Below are positions 18,667-27,545 of a DNA stretch of 50,342 nt, piece after piece. The first letter of the stretch is position 1; every line of letters starts with the position of its first letter. Under the pieces are notes generated by a model, which saw only the letters and a program-made list of their open reading frames with translations, made no database searches and was not told the origin of the DNA. A program made the translations under genes and the position numbers. The stretch comes from Paracoccus halophilus (GTDB lineage Bacteria > Pseudomonadota > Alphaproteobacteria > Rhodobacterales > Rhodobacteraceae): NCBI RefSeq assembly GCF_000763905.1, contig NZ_JRKN01000024.1:1-50342 (forward strand). Direction: 5' to 3'.

Positions 18667-20388
18667 TTATTGCCAGGACTTGATCAGCTCGTCATACGAG
18701 ATGGTCTCGCCCTGCGGCTTTTCGTTTTCCAGCATGGCGACCGGCGCGCCGGGCGCGTCCAGCCATTCCTGCGGGTCCTTTTCCTCGTTCAGCCTGGGGC
18801 CCAGATCGCCCTGCACGCCGGCGCGTTCCAGACGCTCCAGCACGCGCTCCTGCTCGGCGCAGAGCGAATCCAGCGCCTCTTGCGGCGATTTGGCGCCCGA
18901 CAGCGCGTCACCGATATTCTGCCACCAGAGCTGTGCCAGCTTCGGATAGTCGGGGATATTGGTGCCGGTCGGTGACCACTGCACGCGGGCGGGCGAGCGG
19001 TAGAATTCGACCAGACCGCCCAGATTGGGCGCGCGATCGGTAAAGGACTGGTCCTCGACCGAGGATTTGCGGATGAAGGTCAGCCCGATATGGGATTTCT
19101 TCACATCCACGGTCTTGGAGGTCACGAACTGCGCGTAAAGCCAGGCGGCCTGCGCGCGGTCGACCGGGGTCGATTTCAGGATCGTCCAGCTGCCCACGTC
19201 CTGATAGCCGATCTTGGTGCCCTCGGACCAATAGGCGCCGTGCGGGCTGGGGGCCATGCGCCATTTCGGCGTGCCGTCCTCGTTCATGACCGGGGTGCCG
19301 GGCTTGACCATGTCGGCGGTAAAGGTCGTGTACCAGAACATCTGCTGCGCGATATCGCCGCGCGCCGGGACCGGACCGGCCTCGCCGAAGGTCATGCCCA
19401 TGGCCTCGGGCGGGGTGTATTTCTGCAACCAGTCGATGGCCTTGGTCACGGCATAGACGGCGGCCGCGTCATTGGTCGCACCGCCGCGCGCCACGCAGGA
19501 GCCGACGGGCCGCGAGTTCTCATCGACGCGGATGCCCCATTCGTCGACCGGCAGGCCGTTCGGCTCGCCCTTGTCGCCCATGCCGGCCATGGACATCCAG
19601 GCATCGGTATAGCGCCAGCCAAGGCTGGGATCCTTCTTGCCGTAATCCATGTTGCCCCAGACCTTGGAGGGGCTGCCCTCGACATAGGACATGTCGCGGC
19701 CGGTAAAGAAGGCGGCGATATCCTCATAGGCCGACCAGTTCACCGGCACGCCCAGATCATAGCCGTATTCGGCCTTGAAATCGTCCTTGGTCTTCTGGTC
19801 GTTGAACCAGTCATAGCGGAACCAGTACAGGTTGGCGAATTGCTGGTCGGGCAGCTGGTACAGCTCGCCATCCGGCGCGGTGGTGAAGCTGGTGCCCAGG
19901 AAATCGTCCAGATCCAGCGTCGGGCTGGTGAAATCCTTGCCCTCTTCGGCCATCCAACGGGTCAGGCTGCGGGCCTGCTGATAGCGCCAATGGGTGCCGA
20001 TCAGGTCGCTGTCATTGACATAGCCGTCATAGATGTTCTCGCCGGTCTGCATCTGGGTCTGCAGCTTTTCGACGACATCCCCCTCGCCGATCAGATCGTG
20101 GGTGATCTTGATGCCGGTGATGGCGGTAAAGGCCGGGGCCAGCACCTTGGATTCATATTCATGCGTGGCGATGGTTTCCGAGACCACCTTGATTTCCATG
20201 CCCGCCAGCGGCTGCGCGGCGTCGATGAACCACTGCATTTCCTTTTCCTGATCCTCGCGCGAGAGCGAGGACAGATCGCCGATCTCGGCATCGAGGAACG
20301 CTTTCGCGGCCTCGATATCGGCCCAGGCGGGGGCGCCCGTGACCATCAGGGCCAGCGCGATGACCGTGGTTGTTTTCGTCGGTCTCAT
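18667..20388 (-). CDS. glpV: Glycerol ABC transporter solute-binding protein
   Basis: A 573-residue periplasmic protein of the family 1 extracellular-solute-binding type, unusually long as in the rhizobial glycerol transporter. The signal peptide is MRPTKTTTVIALALMVTGAPAWA, cleaved before DIEAA. Key stretches are KEMQWFIDAAQPLAGMEIKVVSETIATHEYE, DGYVNDSDLIGTHWRYQQARSL, DQQFANLYWFRYDWF and WGNMDYGKKDPSLGWRYTDAWMSMAGMG, rich in Trp and Tyr suited to a small polyol. The ATG at 20388 follows GGGAGGAAAAC, so upstream starts are rejected. It sits between two hairpins, consistent with high expression. Assignment rests on the complete operon as well as its own sequence. Confidence 0.9.
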   Translation of the reverse strand: MRPTKTTTVIALALMVTGAPAWADIEAAKAFLDAEIGDLSSLSREDQEKEMQWFIDAAQPLAGMEIKVVSETIATHEYESKVLAPAFTAITGIKITHDLIGEGDVVEKLQTQMQTGENIYDGYVNDSDLIGTHWRYQQARSLTRWMAEEGKDFTSPTLDLDDFLGTSFTTAPDGELYQLPDQQFANLYWFRYDWFNDQKTKDDFKAEYGYDLGVPVNWSAYEDIAAFFTGRDMSYVEGSPSKVWGNMDYGKKDPSLGWRYTDAWMSMAGMGDKGEPNGLPVDEWGIRVDENSRPVGSCVARGGATNDAAAVYAVTKAIDWLQKYTPPEAMGMTFGEAGPVPARGDIAQQMFWYTTFTADMVKPGTPVMNEDGTPKWRMAPSPHGAYWSEGTKIGYQDVGSWTILKSTPVDRAQAAWLYAQFVTSKTVDVKKSHIGLTFIRKSSVEDQSFTDRAPNLGGLVEFYRSPARVQWSPTGTNIPDYPKLAQLWWQNIGDALSGAKSPQEALDSLCAEQERVLERLERAGVQGDLGPRLNEEKDPQEWLDAPGAPVAMLENEKPQGETISYDELIKSWQ

Positions 20389-20422
20389 GTTTTCCTCCCT
20401 TGGAATGCGAGACATTGCTTGT

Positions 20423-20452
20423 CGCGCCGAGCGATCGTTGCCGCCCGGCGCG
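20423..20452 (-). other. Intercistronic hairpin upstream of glpV
   Basis: CGCGCCG (20423-20429) and CGGCGCG (20446-20452) pair perfectly over 7 bp with a 16-nt loop, in the 76-bp gap between the glpU stop and glpV. It may act as a processing or stability element that sets the glpV message apart from the upstream genes. Confidence 0.4.
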
Positions 20453-20464
20453 GGTCGAACCCGG

Positions 20465-20890
20465 TCAGACCCAGCGGAACACCGCCGCGGCATAGACAAG
20501 GCAAAGCGCGAGCCCCCACCAGAGCGGGGGACCGGCAAAGAACAGCCAGCCCAGGCAGATGAAGGCCGAACCCAGCAGCGAGATGAACAGCCGGTCGCCG
20601 CGCGTCGTCTCGATCCGCAGGATGCCCATGCGCGGGGTTTCCGGAAACCGGATGGCGAGGATGGTGAACAGCGTGAGCAGGCTGGCGATCACCCAGAAGA
20701 ACAGCGCCACCGGGAATGTCCAGGCCATCCAGCCGCGGGCGATCATCGGCGCGGTCCAGTCGCGGGCGCCCTCTTCGGTCACCGGCGTGGCCCAGATCAG
20801 AAAGCCGAGCGCGGCGCCAAGGATCAGGGCGGCGGCGGCGTAGATCGCGAGCCAGCTGGTGCGGCGGGTGGGGGCTGCGCTCATACCCAT
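20465..20890 (-). CDS. glpU: DUF2160-type small membrane protein of the glycerol transporter
   Basis: A 141-residue inner-membrane protein. The C-terminal 88 residues, from MAWTFPVALFFWVIASLLTL to CLVYAAAVFRWV, match the small integral membrane family (DUF2160) that accompanies this glycerol ABC transporter; three hydrophobic segments are visible there (about 54-75, 102-118, 122-140). The first 53 residues add another segment (WLAIYAAAALILGAALGFLIWA) and a periplasmic loop, so the protein is longer than the usual family member. Its exact job in glycerol uptake is not known. Start ATG 20890 or 20884; the former has GAGG ten bases upstream. It lies 12 bp after an unknown small gene. Confidence 0.8.
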   Translation of the reverse strand: MGMSAAPTRRTSWLAIYAAAALILGAALGFLIWATPVTEEGARDWTAPMIARGWMAWTFPVALFFWVIASLLTLFTILAIRFPETPRMGILRIETTRGDRLFISLLGSAFICLGWLFFAGPPLWWGLALCLVYAAAVFRWV

Positions 20891-20902
20891 CTCAGTGCTG
20901 CC

Positions 20903-21187
20903 TCATCTTCTTCCTGGTCCGCCGTCGAAGGGCGAACGATCAGGTATGGCTTCGATTACCTTGTACCGCCCTTCGCCCGGCTCTCCGGTATGCTGCACGG
21001 CAGAAAACACGCGCAGCAACTCCCGAAGTTGCCAGCCAAAAGCGCCGTGCTTGTCGCCAAGAGCAGCCCAAGCGCTCTCGGATAGAAGAGACTCAGCCCC
21101 GAACTCTTCATTCAGCGGCTTAGCGCGGATCGCCTCTATCACGTCAGCCAAATGATCCGCTATTTCCTCAAAATCCTTACGTGCCAT
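20903..21187 (-). CDS. Unknown 94-residue protein inside the glycerol operon
   Basis: I do not recognise this protein. It is soluble, acidic in its first half and probably mostly helical (ARKDFEEIADHLADVIEAIR, then SAWAALGDKHGAFGWQLREL), with a Gly/Pro-rich end (DRSPFDGGPGRR). No signal peptide or membrane segment is seen. It looks truly translated: ATG 21187 has GGAGAG 8 bases upstream, it begins 3 bp past the glpQ stop, and glpU starts 12 bp after it. Codon use differs from every neighbour, with two ATA Ile codons near the start, several T-ending codons and TTG/CTA Leu codons, in contrast to the strong G/C-ending bias around it. This suggests a recent insertion into the operon. The rhizobial glpSTPQUV order has no gene here. 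Confidence 0.7.
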   Translation of the reverse strand: MARKDFEEIADHLADVIEAIRAKPLNEEFGAESLLSESAWAALGDKHGAFGWQLRELLRVFSAVQHTGEPGEGRYKVIEAIPDRSPFDGGPGRR

Positions 21188-21189
21188 TT

Positions 21190-21992
<803 letters not shown>

Positions 21993-21993
<1 letters not shown>

Positions 21994-22880
21994 CACAGCT
22001 CCTCCGGGATGTCGGAGCCGGCGCGGTCCATATTGCTCATCACCGTGTAGAACACCCAGCTGACCAGCATGATCACGACGAAATACATCAGGCTGAAGGC
22101 CGCGGCCGGGCCAAGGTCGAACTGCCCCACCGCCATCTTGACCAGATCGATGGACAGGAAGGTGGTCGAATTGCCGGGCCCCCCGCCGGTCACCACGAAT
22201 GGCTCGGTATAGATCATGAAACTGTCCATGAAGCGCAAGAGCACCGCGATCAGCAGCACGCCCTTCATCTTGGGCAGTTCGATATGGCGGAATACGGCCC
22301 AGCGGCTGGCCTGGTCGATGCGGGCGGCCTGATAATAGGCCTGCGGGATGGATTGCAGCCCGGCATAGCACAGCAGCGCGACAAGGCTGGTCCAGTGCCA
22401 GACATCCATCACGATCACCGTGACCCAGGCGTCCAGCGGATCGCTGGTATAGTTATAGTCGACCCCCAAGGCGGCCAGGGCACCGCCCAGCAGGCCGATA
22501 TCGACGCGGCCAAAGATCTGCCAGATCGTGCCCACCACGTTGAACGGAATAAGAAGCGGCAGCGCCATCAGCACCAGAACGAGGCTGGACCAGAAGCCCT
22601 TTTTCGGCATGTTCAGCGCAACGAAAATGCCCAAGGGCACCTCGATCGCCAGGATGATGGCGGAAAACAGCACCTGCCGGCCAAGCGCCTCGTGCAGGCG
22701 CTCGGAATGGACCATCTCGTCGAACCATTCAAGGCCCGCCCAGAAGAACTGGTTGTTGCCGAAAGTGTCGTTGAACGCGTAATTCACCACCGTCATCAGC
22801 GGGATCACCGCCGAAAAGGCGACCACGACCAGCACCGGCAGGACCAGAAACCAGGCCTTGTTGTTCCAGGTCTTTTCCAT
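21993..22880 (-). CDS. glpP: Glycerol ABC transporter permease
   Basis: A 295-residue permease of the MalF/UgpA type with about six membrane segments. It opens MEKTWNNKAWFLVLPVLVVVAFSAVIPLMTVVNYAF. The EAA loop lies near residues 185-205 (SIPQAYYQAARIDQASRWAVFRHIELP), followed by the conserved DSFMIYTEPFVVTGGGPGNST. It pairs with GlpQ. Its ATG shares a base with the glpT stop, and its stop shares a base with the glpQ start, so expression of the three is coupled. Confidence 0.92.
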
Positions 22881-23965
22881 CAGGCGGCCTCCTCTGCAGC
22901 GGGTGCGACGCGCCAGTCATCGGCATAGACATTGACCCGGTCGGGGGCGAAGGCCACGCGCGGCAGGCCGTCGATCGCCATGCCCTCGGGGATGACGACA
23001 TTCAGCGGCTGGCCCAGCACGGAGCCGCGCACCAGCCGGTGGCGGCCGACATCCTCGACGCGGGTGACGTCAAAGGGCAGCCCGCCATCGGCGACCAGCG
23101 TCGCGTGTTCGGGGCGGATGCCGATCTGCACCTGACCCGACACCGCGCCGTAATCGCCGCCCAGTTCCACCGCCGCGCCGCCGGCCAGCAGGGCGCGGCG
23201 GCCCTGCACCTGCGCGGGCAGGAAATTCATGCCGGGCGAGCCGATGAAATAGCCGACAAAGGTATGGCCGGGCTTTTCGAACAGTTCCTCGGGCGTGCCC
23301 ATCTGCACGACGCGGCCCTCATACATGACGACCACCCGGTCGGCAAAGGTCAGCGCCTCGGTCTGGTCATGGGTGACATAGATCATCGTATGGCCGAATT
23401 CGCGATGCAGGCGTTTCAGCTGCGTGCGAAGCTCCCATTTCATATGCGGGTCGATGACGGTCAGCGGCTCGTCGAACAGGATCGCGTTCACATCCTCGCG
23501 CACCATGCCGCGGCCCAGGCTGATCTTCTGCTTGGCGTCGGCGGTCAGGCCCTGCGCCTTGCGCGCCAGCATGTCCTCCATCCCGATCATGGCGGCGATC
23601 TGATCGACGCGGGCCTTGATATAGGCCGCATCCATGCCGCGGTTGCGCAGCGGAAATGCCAGATTGTCGCGCACCGACATGGTGTCGTAGACGACCGGGA
23701 ACTGGAACACCTGTGCGATATTGCGCGCCGCCGTCGGCTGTTCGGTGACATCGGTATCGCCGAACAGCACCCGGCCGTGGCTGGGTTTCAGCAAACCGGA
23801 AATGATGTTCAAAAGCGTGGTCTTGCCGCAGCCCGAGGACCCCAGAAGCGCATAGGCGCCGCCATCCTGCCAGACATGATCCATTTCCTTGAGCGCGTAA
23901 TCCCGATCCGTTTGCGGGTTCGGGTAATAGCTGTGGGCAAGGTTTCGCAGCGTGATCTGTGCCAT
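22880..23965 (-). CDS. glpT: Glycerol ABC transporter ATP-binding protein
   Basis: A 361-residue ATPase of the UgpC/MalK group. Walker A is LLGSSGCGKTTLLNIISG near residue 37, Walker B is NAILFDEPLTVIDP near 160, and the H-loop is MIYVTHDQTEAL near 193. The ABC signature is degenerate, reading KQKISLGRGM instead of LSGGQ. C-terminal residues about 240-350 form the OB-type regulatory domain (IGRPEH-like IGIRPEHATLV). Together with GlpS, whose signature is canonical but whose Walker A is altered, it likely makes an asymmetric pair. This is the rhizobial GlpT, not the unrelated glycerol-3-phosphate antiporter of the same name. Confidence 0.9.
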   Translation of the reverse strand: MAQITLRNLAHSYYPNPQTDRDYALKEMDHVWQDGGAYALLGSSGCGKTTLLNIISGLLKPSHGRVLFGDTDVTEQPTAARNIAQVFQFPVVYDTMSVRDNLAFPLRNRGMDAAYIKARVDQIAAMIGMEDMLARKAQGLTADAKQKISLGRGMVREDVNAILFDEPLTVIDPHMKWELRTQLKRLHREFGHTMIYVTHDQTEALTFADRVVVMYEGRVVQMGTPEELFEKPGHTFVGYFIGSPGMNFLPAQVQGRRALLAGGAAVELGGDYGAVSGQVQIGIRPEHATLVADGGLPFDVTRVEDVGRHRLVRGSVLGQPLNVVIPEGMAIDGLPRVAFAPDRVNVYADDWRVAPAAEEAA

Positions 23966-23976
23966 GATCCCCCCCC

Positions 23977-25056
23977 TCAGGCCGCGACGGCATAGGCTGC
24001 GGGCGCGGCCAGCCGTCCGGCATCGTCGAACAGATAGACATGGGCCGGGTCCAGCCAGAGGGTCAGCTCCTGCCGCCGCGCCAGATCATGGACGCCCTCG
24101 ACCAGGCCGACCCAGCGGTCGGGGCCGTGATCGGCATGGATGAAGGTCTCGGAGCCGGTGATCTCGGTCACCACCAGCTTGCAGCGGAACCCGAGCGCAT
24201 GGTCGCCATGCCGCTCAAGATGCAGGTGATTGGCGCGAAAGCCGGCCCGGTAGGCGCCATCCGGCAGCGCCGCGAAACCCGCGACCGGAATCGTCTGATC
24301 CCCCAGGGTGATCTGGCCGCCCTGCTTTCTTGCCGCCATGAAATTCATCGGCGGGTCCGAGAATACCCGCGCCGTGGTGGCATCGACCGGCTGGCGATAG
24401 ACCTGCGGCGTCGGGCCGAACTGGGTCACGCGCCCCTCCCATAATGTCGCGGTATGACCGCCCAGCAGCAGCGCCTCTTCGGGTTCGGTGGTGGCATAGA
24501 CGAAGATCGCGCCCGAGGCCTCGAAGATGCGGGGGATTTCCACCCGCAATTCCTCGCGCAGCTTGTAATCCAGATTGGCCAGCGGCTCGTCCAGCAGCAC
24601 GAGGCCCGCGCCCTTGACCAGCGCCCGCGCCAGCGCGCAGCGCTGCTGCTGGCCGCCCGACAGCTCCAGCGGCTTGCGCGGCAGCATCGGGGTCAGGCGC
24701 ATCATCTCGGCGGTCTCGCGCACCTTGCGGTCGATCTCGTTCGCCGGCCGGCCCATGATGCGCAGGGGCGAGGCGATGTTTTCGTAAACCGTGAGGCCGG
24801 GATAGTTGATGAACTGCTGATAGACCATGGCCACGCCGCGATCCTGCACGCGCATGCCGGTCACGTCCTGCCCGTCCCAGACCACCCGCCCGGCCGAGGG
24901 CTGGTCGAGCCCCGCCATCAGCCGCATCAGGCTGGTCTTGCCCGACAGCGTCGGGCCCAGCAGCACGTTCATCGTCCCCTTGCGCAGGGTCAGATCGGTC
25001 GGATGAATATGCATCCGACCGCCGGCCGACCGCGACACGCCCTGCAATTCCAGCAC
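23977..25056 (-). CDS. glpS: Glycerol ABC transporter ATP-binding protein
   Basis: A 359-residue ATPase. Walker A reads LLGPTLSGKTSLMRLMAGL near residue 33, lacking the second Gly of the usual GxxGxGK pattern. The signature LSGGQQQRCALARALVKG near 137 is canonical, Walker B is LVLLDEPLANLD near 158, and the usual switch His is replaced in FVYATTEPEEALLLGG, where Thr-Glu stands instead of His-Asp. These changes suggest that one of the two ATP sites is altered. A C-terminal regulatory domain follows. It is the first transporter gene after glpD and lies 11 bp before glpT. Confidence 0.9.
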   Translation of the reverse strand: MLELQGVSRSAGGRMHIHPTDLTLRKGTMNVLLGPTLSGKTSLMRLMAGLDQPSAGRVVWDGQDVTGMRVQDRGVAMVYQQFINYPGLTVYENIASPLRIMGRPANEIDRKVRETAEMMRLTPMLPRKPLELSGGQQQRCALARALVKGAGLVLLDEPLANLDYKLREELRVEIPRIFEASGAIFVYATTEPEEALLLGGHTATLWEGRVTQFGPTPQVYRQPVDATTARVFSDPPMNFMAARKQGGQITLGDQTIPVAGFAALPDGAYRAGFRANHLHLERHGDHALGFRCKLVVTEITGSETFIHADHGPDRWVGLVEGVHDLARRQELTLWLDPAHVYLFDDAGRLAAPAAYAVAA

Positions 25057-25090
25057 GCCTTCCCCCCTTCTTGGCCGCCCGTCCCGCGGC

Positions 25091-26650
25091 CTATTGCCCC
25101 TTTACGAACCGATCGAGTTCGCGGGCCTGTTCCTCGTCCATGTGAAGCCCCAGCTTCGTCCGCCGCCAGAGGATATCCTCGGCGCTGCGGGCATATTCCC
25201 TGTCCATCAGCCATCTGACCTCGGTCCCGGTCAAGCCTGCCCCGAAGTCGCGGCCCAGATCGGCCATGCCTTTCGCCCCTGCGAGCAGGGCATGGGCATC
25301 GGTCCCGTAGGTCCGCACCAGCCGCCGCGAAAGCCGGGGCGACAGGAACGGATAATCCGCCTGCAGGCGCGCGATCAGCGCCGCGACCCCGTCCACCGGA
25401 AAATCGCCGCCGGGCAGCGCCACGCCCGCCGTCCAGTCGCCGCCGCATTGCGGGAAAAACCGCGCCAGCCTGGCCATCGCGCTTTCCGCCAGCCGCCGAT
25501 AGGTGGTGATCTTGCCGCCAAAGACGTTCAGAAGCGGCGGCCCCCGGTCGTCCAGGCTCAGCACATAGTCGCGCGTCGCCGCCGTCGCCGATTTCGCCCC
25601 GTCATTGTAAAGCGGCCGCACCCCGGAATAGGTCCAGACCACCTGATCGGGCGTCACGGGCTGCGCGAAATACCGGCTGGCAAAGGCGCAGAGATAGTCG
25701 CGTTCCTCGTCCGAGCAGCGCGCCGCGCCCGGCGCGCCCTGATGGTCCATGTCGGTGGTGCCGATCAGGGTGAAATCCTGTTCATAGGGAATGGCGAATA
25801 TGATCCGGCCATCGGTCCCCTGAAAGAAGTAGCAGCGGTCGTGATCGTAAAGCCGGGGCACGACGATATGGCTGCCGCGCACCAGCCGCACGCCTTCGGC
25901 GGACTGGATATGCGCGACATTGCGGATCACATCCTCGACCCATGGCCCGCCGGCATTGACCAGCGCGCGGGCGCGGTGGCTCTGCGGACCGTCCGGCCCC
26001 TCGGTGGTGACCTGCCACAGATCGCCGGCCCGCTCGGCATGGGTGACGCGGGTGCGGGTCAGGATGGTGGCGCCGCGCGCCGCGGCATCGCGGGCATTCA
26101 GCACCACCAGCCGCGAATCCTGCACCCAGCAATCGGAATATTCCCAGCCCAGCCGAAAGCCCGGCTTCAGCGGCGCGGCCAGCGGATCGCGCGCCAGATC
26201 CAGCCTTTTCGTGCCGGGCAGGATCCTGCGCCCGCCCAGATTGTCGTAAAGAAACAGCCCCAGCCGGATCAGCCAGGCCGGCCGCCGCCCCTTCATCCAG
26301 GGCATGACAAGGCCCAGCAGGCGCGAGGTCGGGGTGTCGCTTTCGAAGCGCATATCCGGCGAATAGGGCAGCACGAAACGCATCGGCCAGGAGATATGCG
26401 GCATGGCGGCCAGCAGGGTCTCGCGCTCTTTCAGCGCCTCGCGCACCAGGCGGAACTCGAAATATTCCAGATAGCGCAGCCCGCCATGAAACAGCTTGGT
26501 CGAGGCCGATGAGGTTCCCTGCGCCAGATCGCCCATCTCGGCCAGCGTCACCGACAGGCCGCGCCCGGCCGCGTCGCGGGCAATGCCGCAGCCATTGATG
26601 CCACCGCCGATGATGAAAAGATCGACCACCGGCCGTTCCGACGCTGACAC
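25091..26650 (-). CDS. glpD: Aerobic glycerol-3-phosphate dehydrogenase
   Basis: A 519-residue FAD enzyme of the inner membrane face that oxidises glycerol 3-phosphate to dihydroxyacetone phosphate and passes electrons to quinone. The FAD-binding start is LFIIGGGINGCGIARDAAGRG (residues about 11-31), followed by GTSSASTKLFHGGLRYLE near 46 and RVTHAERAGD. GTTDMDHQGAPG near 298 and the C-terminal domain with TEVRWLMDREYARSAEDILWRRTKLGL near 480 are typical. It is first in the operon, so glycerol uptake, phosphorylation and oxidation are expressed together. No glpR regulator lies beside it. Confidence 0.95.
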   Translation of the reverse strand: MSASERPVVDLFIIGGGINGCGIARDAAGRGLSVTLAEMGDLAQGTSSASTKLFHGGLRYLEYFEFRLVREALKERETLLAAMPHISWPMRFVLPYSPDMRFESDTPTSRLLGLVMPWMKGRRPAWLIRLGLFLYDNLGGRRILPGTKRLDLARDPLAAPLKPGFRLGWEYSDCWVQDSRLVVLNARDAAARGATILTRTRVTHAERAGDLWQVTTEGPDGPQSHRARALVNAGGPWVEDVIRNVAHIQSAEGVRLVRGSHIVVPRLYDHDRCYFFQGTDGRIIFAIPYEQDFTLIGTTDMDHQGAPGAARCSDEERDYLCAFASRYFAQPVTPDQVVWTYSGVRPLYNDGAKSATAATRDYVLSLDDRGPPLLNVFGGKITTYRRLAESAMARLARFFPQCGGDWTAGVALPGGDFPVDGVAALIARLQADYPFLSPRLSRRLVRTYGTDAHALLAGAKGMADLGRDFGAGLTGTEVRWLMDREYARSAEDILWRRTKLGLHMDEEQARELDRFVKGQ

Positions 26651-26724
26651 GCCATTCCCCTTTGCGCGACTCTGTTCCCCGTCGGGCAGGATGCCCTGCG
26701 GAATGCGCGCCGGTCAAGCATGTA

Positions 26725-26767
26725 TTTTCGTTTTCTCGCCAAGAAATATAAAAGCGAATATTTTCGC
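26725..26767 (-). promoter_or_regulatory. Candidate operator/promoter region of the glycerol operon
   Basis: This AT-rich stretch 75-117 bp before glpD stands out from the GC-rich background. It holds TTTTCGTTTTC (26725-26735) and the inverted repeat GCGAA-TATT-TTCGC (26754-26767). TTTCG-type repeats are usual for DeoR/GlpR regulators, so a GlpR encoded elsewhere may bind here. No -35/-10 pair is clear enough to state. Confidence 0.4.
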
Positions 26768-26793
26768 GTCCGCAGAAACCATCAGCGCAAAGC

Positions 26794-26825
26794 AAAAGGG
26801 CGGCGCCGCGCCTGCGGTGCCGCCC
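26794..26825 (-). terminator. Rho-independent terminator of efp
   Basis: On the minus strand a 12-bp stem (26814-26825 with 26798-26809, one G-U type mismatch, 4-nt loop) is followed by UUUU at 26794-26797 and a further U-rich patch. It lies 31 bp past the efp stop and insulates efp from the glycerol operon promoter region downstream. Confidence 0.8.
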
Positions 26826-26856
26826 GTTCGATCCGGTCCTGTGCGTTGGCCCGCGC

Positions 26857-27423
26857 TCAGCCCTTGGCGCGTTCCACATAGGTCAGGTCGGCGGTGTTGA
26901 TCACCACCTTGGTGCCCACGCCGATATGCGGCGGCACCATGATCCGCACGCCGTTATGCGCCTGCGCCGGCTTGTAGCTCGAGGAGGCCGTCTGGCCCTT
27001 GACCACCGGCTCGGTCTCGACCACCTCGACGGTCACCTTTTGCGGCAGCTCGATGGCGATGGCGACTTCGTTGTGGATCTGCAGGAAGACACGGACGCCA
27101 TCTTCCAGAAACACCTTGTCATCGCCCACCACATCGGGCGCGACGGTCACCTGCTCATAGCTTTCCGGCTCCATGAAGTGGAAGCCTTCGCCATCCTCAT
27201 AGAGGAAATCGTATTCGCGTTCGTCCACATGGGCGCGCTCGACCTGATCGGTGGTCTTCCAGCGCTCGGAGATCTTGGTTCCGTCCGAGATGCGGCGCAT
27301 ATCGACCTGCGTCGTCGGCGTCCCCTTGCCGGGGTGAAAATTGGTCGCGGTCAGAACGACATGAAGACGGCCGTCGATTTCGACGACATTGCCTTTGCGA
27401 AGGCTTGAGGCGATGACTTTCAA
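26857..27423 (-). CDS. efp: Translation elongation factor P
   Basis: A 188-residue factor that relieves ribosome stalling at polyproline. Three OB-like domains are complete: residues 1-62 ([20 protein letters not shown]), 65-128 ([25 protein letters not shown]) and 130-188 ([47 protein letters not shown]). The loop [11 protein letters not shown] carries the Lys (about position 34) that EpmA beta-lysylates. The start codon is TTG at 27423 with AAGGGA upstream; no in-frame ATG fits the family start, so TTG is preferred. epmA is divergent 122 bp away. Part of the middle domain differs from the sequences I remember from Paracoccus, but the fold is intact. Confidence 0.95.
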   Translation of the reverse strand: MKVIASSLRKGNVVEIDGRLHVVLTATNFHPGKGTPTTQVDMRRISDGTKISERWKTTDQVERAHVDEREYDFLYEDGEGFHFMEPESYEQVTVAPDVVGDDKVFLEDGVRVFLQIHNEVAIAIELPQKVTVEVVETEPVVKGQTASSSYKPAQAHNGVRIMVPPHIGVGTKVVINTADLTYVERAKG

Positions 27424-27545
27424 GGTTTTTCCCTTGCCTGCTTTCCAAATACCGGGGGGCCGGCTATGCGAAGGGCCGGCAAAGATGCGTTCCCATAACG
27501 TGTTTCACGCAGCGATGCCAGCGGCAAGCATAGGGAGGCCCCGCG

